From assembly GCA_001600455.1 (NCBI GenBank), contig BCKC01000010.1:1246144-1310143 (forward strand): a stretch of DNA of 64,000 bases. Reading direction: 5' to 3'. Source of the DNA: Endocalyx cinctus (Eukaryota > Ascomycota > Sordariomycetes > Amphisphaeriales > Apiosporaceae). The notes under the pieces were generated by a model. That model worked only from the letters and a program-made list of their open reading frames with translations, made no database searches and was not told the origin of the DNA. A program made the translations under genes and the position numbers. Numbering within the stretch: the stretch's first letter is position 1; each line of letters begins with the position of its first letter. Shown here in pieces: positions 60,212-64,000 of this stretch.

Positions 60212-61699
60212 ATGGACCCCGACGCACCGGCCCTTCAACCTCCTCCCGGCGTCGAACCGAATTTTGATAACCCCGCGAATGGCAATATTCAGGCGCATAT
60301 TGGAATCGCGATATGCATTTTTCTGGCGTTTAGTGGCTCATTCCTCCGCGCATACTCCAAGATTTTCTGTATGAAACAGGTACACCTTGAAGATTGTGAG
60401 TCAATTGTTCAATTTTACCCTGAACCCTCCGTATTCCTATGCTAATACGTAAAATGTAACCAGATGTGGGACTTGTAGCGCTTGTAATTATCACTTGTCA
60501 TTGCTCTTGGAATTCAGCGCGCTAATCTAGGTCACTGTAGGGTCCATATATTGGCTTCTTATATGGCATATATGACATCCTGACCACGACGGGGATATAT
60601 GTGCATCAATGGGATGTTCGAGCTAAAGATCTGCCGGGCCCCTTATTTGTGGGTTCTTATGATCCTATTCATGCCTAATTATTTAAAATTTACTAACAAA
60701 TCTAACAGACTATATACCTCAATACGTCCTTCTTCCAGGTCACTATTGGCGCCATCAAAACGGCAATCCTCCTGGAGTGGGTTCGAGTATTTGTCCCACG
60801 CGGAAGAAAGAATGCCTTTTGGTGGATGTGCAAAATTGTCATGTGGGTGAATATATTATACTATACCGCTGCCATCGTCCTAGGCGCCATATCATGTATT
60901 CCACATGAGAGGATATGGAACAAAAGTCTCCCCGGAAAATGTTTTCATACCAAGGCATTCTTTGTAATCAACGCCACACTGAACCTGACCTCGGATATCA
61001 TCGTTTTGGTTCTGCCGCAGAAGATAATATGGGGCTTGAAATTATCCCGGCGGAAGAAAATTGGCGTGTCGTTGGTCTTCGCCGCAGGAGTAGTGTAAGA
61101 AGCCCCCAATCTCCACCGCAAATCTTGCATGTGTGTTGCTATCGCATTCGGTACTGATGAGAAAACTTCCTGTCAGTGGTTGTCTAGTAGGAGTTGCACG
61201 ACTCATAAGGGCGGTTATATACTTTTTATCGAAAGACGACTTGTACAACGTTTCAGCGGTCCTACTGTGGTGTACGGCTGAATTATCCGTCGCCTTCTTC
61301 ATCTTCAGCTTGCCGGCGATTCCCAGAGCATTCTCCGGCGATAGCTGCATCAAAAAGTTTGCGACTTCTCTACCTCTGTGGTCGAAATACTCGAAAACCC
61401 GCAGTAAAGAGTCTTCTTCCGAGGGTAATCAGAAGGGGTGGTGGTCGGCGAGTTACGTATCTACTTTTCAGAGGGATTCGCTCTGTGAGGAAAATTGGGA
61501 TCATAACAGCCTTCCTACGCAACCGACTCCAATGTATCAAGGCGTGATGTACCCGGCACGCGAACAATATGGATACTTGCCGTATCCTATAAAGACCTCG
61601 ACTTTTAATACGGAAATTGGAACTTATCAGCATTACGTGGTTCAAGCCGGTCCAATGACACAACATAATTGCTCTTACCCAAATACGAACTGGTATTAG
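60212..61699 (+). CDS. PTH11-like integral membrane receptor (fungal rhodopsin-like domain)
   Basis: Five exons (60212-60395, 60464-60483, 60541-60648, 60709-61094, 61177-61699) splice in frame to 406 aa; exon 2 has only 20 nt. About seven membrane segments are present, beginning HIGIAICIFLAFSGSFLRAYS. Family marks are FLYGIYDILTTTGIYVHQWD, IGAIKTAILLEWVRVFVPRG, the Cys-bearing loop GKCFHTKAFFVINATLNLTSDIIVLVLP (two adjoining pieces), and WGLKLSRRKKIGVSLVFAAG. A polar, Tyr/Ser-rich cytosolic tail of ~100 residues follows. CFEM is absent. Proteins of this class sense surface or nutrient cues at the plasma membrane; ligand unknown. Donor for exon 3 is GTGGGT at 60649, chosen because it keeps the frame into TIYLNTSF. 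Confidence 0.87.
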
Positions 61700-62108
61700 A
61701 AAGAGGGGTAGCAGAAAGGTTCTATCGATATATCGCCACAGTAGCAGATTTTTAATAAAGTCTTGGGGTTTATCATATTTTCGATCTCAAATGTCACATA
61801 ATACTTAATACAGAAAGGACTATTTCAATTGCGATACAGAGACATGTCGCTTCGAAATGCACATGGACAGGGAGGACCTGTCAACTTCTTCCAAATGGGC
61901 CATGAACTTGACCAAAGGCTTCGAATCCGCCTTGCGACCATCCGGATGGAACATACATAATACATTGGCGGTTTCTCATACGCTACCAGCCTTTCTAAGA
62001 GTTGTTTGAATAAACCGCTGCGTATCTTTCTTGATCCATGCCGGGGCAGGTGTTCTACGGCTGTCAGGGGTCAGGTGCCAGGTAGCTACCAGCTAAAGAT
62101 GCGTACGG
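61700..62108. other. Transition to the A+T-saturated block
   Basis: Normal-composition DNA downstream of the receptor gene. No gene is seen. It borders directly on the tandem 15-mers and the element. Confidence 0.5.
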
Positions 62109-62138
62109 CCTCACGGGCTACCGCCTCACGGGCCACCA
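62109..62138. repeat. Tandem 15-mers at the left end of the element
   Basis: Two adjacent units, CCTCACGGGCTACCG and CCTCACGGGCCACCA, differ at two positions (T/C and G/A, both transitions). The second contains the left terminal inverted repeat. Confidence 0.8.
62126..62137 (+). repeat. Left terminal inverted repeat (TIR)
   Basis: TCACGGGCCACC; its reverse complement closes the window at 63989-64000. Confidence 0.7.
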
Positions 62139-63988
62139 ATATAATAAACGAACGTATTTTAATTAAAGTTATCTTAAGTACTAAAATAAGTATATTAATT
62201 CTATTTTTTATTATTTTTTACTATAATATACTCTTCGGGCTTTATATTATTAAAATAATTATTATTAGGTACTTTAAGCTCGTCTTTAAGTATTTTAATA
62301 TCGTTAGCCTTATCGTTATATATTACCTTATTTCGTAACCTTTATTTCGCTTTTCGTACGTTAATTATGCGAATAAATACTTAATTAGGTTAATATTTTA
62401 TAATTTTCCGTACTTTTTTAGACTTTTTATTTATTTTTATTTTTAAATAGTTAATTTAAACCTTTAAGTTAACTATTTAAATAGCTTATTAATTTAAAAT
62501 TTTATTAATTTTTTAGGTATATAATCGTTAATTTAGTAATTTAAAAGAAAAATTTATACGACCTAATTTTCGGCTATTTTCCTATAATAATTAATTACCC
62601 GCGGGTATATTTATTATTAATTTAATTATTTTGGATATAATATTAAAAAATAATTTTCGGATAAATAGTTAAAATATTTAAAATTATATTTTAAGTATAC
62701 TTATATTTTTTAATATTATATATTTTAAATTTAATAACTTTATACGATTACGTAGTTATATTTTAAAGGCCTTTTAAGCCCCCTTAATTATTTTCGGAAT
62801 AAATATATTATTTTAGGTTAATCGGAAGGCCTTAAAAATTTCCTCTTTAGTTAGTTTAATATTAATAATTATATAAAATAATTTTCGGAGATAGTAACGA
62901 AGTTAATTTTTTAATAGTTTAAATAGATTAATATTTAAGATTTAAATTATATAATTATAATATAATTTATAAAATATTAATTATATTTTATTTATAAAAT
63001 AATATTATAAAAATATTTTATTAATATATAATTTATAATTATTTAATATGAGAATTATTTATTAATTATGATAATAAGCTCGTATATGTGGTAAAAAATG
63101 GTTTTTTAGTTATTTTAACGCGATATTATTATTAGTTTATTCCTTAGGAATATATTTAAAGTGTTAGTTTTTTTAGAGATATGTATTTATATTTGGAAAT
63201 TATTAATTTTAAATTTTAATATTTTTATAGAGTATTAGCGGCGAAAGGGTTATTTTATTATAGTTTATATATTTTAGTAAGGTAATTTATTTATTTTTTT
63301 TAATTTTTTTTTTTAAAGTATAATAATTAGTAATTTTAACGATTACGATATAGTTATCTCTGATATTTTGGCTAATATTTATTTTATTAGTATTATATTA
63401 ATGTTTGGGTGGTATATTTGTTAGTTTTGGTATATTTAACCGGTTAAAAAAAATGTTAATATTTGCGGTGGTAATTTTGTTAATTTAATAATAATTAATG
63501 GAAATAGACCGGATTAACCAAATTTTTGGGTTTTGGGCTAAAAATTAAGTATATTATTATTTTTTAAAATCTCCGGAGTAATCGGAAATATAATATATAC
63601 GTTGGGTTATATATCGGAATTTTATAAGGACTGGAGCGAATTTTAACCTAGTTTAACTAATTGTTTAGTTAATTAGTTAATTTTTTAATAATAGTGATAA
63701 TATTTAAAAATTTTTATTTATTTTTTTTCGTATAGGTACGCCCTTAAAATAATGCGTGAAATATAATTATGTAAGGTTTTATTTAGTGGCGGTAATACGT
63801 ACGGAGCCTCCAAGTTTGACCTTTTTTATAGTTGTTACTGTACGTTTATTAATATTAGGAAGTATTATGGTGAAAAGTATTAAAAATAACGATTCGAATG
63901 ATATTAGAAAAAGTAATATTGAGTAAAAAATGAAGTAATAATTAAAAAAAAATAATAATTGAGATACGCGTTAGTAATCTATATACGC

Positions 63989-64000
63989 GGTGGCCCGTGA
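63989..64000 (-). repeat. Right terminal inverted repeat (TIR)
   Basis: GGTGGCCCGTGA, the exact reverse complement of the left repeat. It may continue past the window. Confidence 0.65.

Larger units (their letters stand above)
62126..64000. mobile_element. TIR-bounded, RIP-degraded repeat element
   Basis: Between inverted copies of TCACGGGCCACC (62126-62137 and 63989-64000) lie ~1.85 kb made almost only of A and T, with abundant TA steps and very few CA or TG dinucleotides while CG steps persist. That skew is what repeat-induced point mutation (CpA to TpA) leaves. The two G+C-rich ends stand out sharply against the core. No coding frame of the original element survives. It is likely a DNA transposon or a non-autonomous derivative. 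The right TIR ends exactly at the window edge, so flanking target-site duplication cannot be examined. Confidence 0.65.

Noticed and set aside
62006..62338. 110-codon plus-strand frame running into the A+T block
   Set aside because: The Ile/Tyr/Leu/Lys-rich half is simply translated A+T-saturated DNA.

Overview
This is nuclear DNA of a filamentous ascomycete (Pezizomycotina). Most genes carry short introns (about 55-190 nt) with GTRNGT donors. The gene families are typical of these fungi: highly reducing PKS, Zn2Cys6 regulator, P450s, PTH11-like rhodopsin and DUF6536-type membrane protein. The right end carries an A+T-saturated, RIP-like block. A sordariomycete is my best guess, but it is inference only.

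Left part (about 3-25 kb): a polyketide gene cluster. In order: an Asp-nucleophile alpha/beta-hydrolase (2995-4169, +); a seven-exon HR-PKS (5010-12064, -) with KS-AT-DH-degenerate ER-KR-ACP and no release domain; a flavin monooxygenase (13167-15115, +) sharing a 1.1 kb divergent promoter with the PKS; a second Asp-nucleophile hydrolase (16355-17515, +); a Zn2Cys6 regulator whose zinc cluster is interrupted by a frame break at its first exon junction (18430-20211, +); a P450 (20737-22382, -); and a sugar-transporter-type MFS protein (22919-24602, +). A Ser-type hydrolase (25189-25965, +) and a glyoxalase-like protein (26077-26913, -) may be cluster genes or border genes. A plausible logic is a chain built by a PKS that cannot enoyl-reduce in cis, then oxidised or epoxidised by the FMO and P450, opened or released by the hydrolases, and exported by the MFS.

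Middle part (about 27-44 kb): mainly housekeeping genes: mitochondrial GatB, a DUF6594-like membrane protein, a zinc-finger DEDDh RNA exonuclease, a small charged protein, a bZIP factor, a DAO-type FAD oxidoreductase and a Kes1/Osh4-type oxysterol-binding protein.

Right part (about 44-64 kb): gene-poor. It holds an 82-aa two-exon Cys-rich protein, a six-exon P450 with a multi-span N-terminus, a decayed EHN-type epoxide hydrolase, a decayed DUF6536-type gene, a five-exon PTH11-like receptor, and a TIR-bounded A+T-saturated element at the end. Four perfect copies of the palindrome TACCTAGGTA lie in the gene-poor stretches between 45 and 54 kb.

All exon structures were derived by hand from reading-frame continuity, splice consensus and family motifs. 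No search was run.
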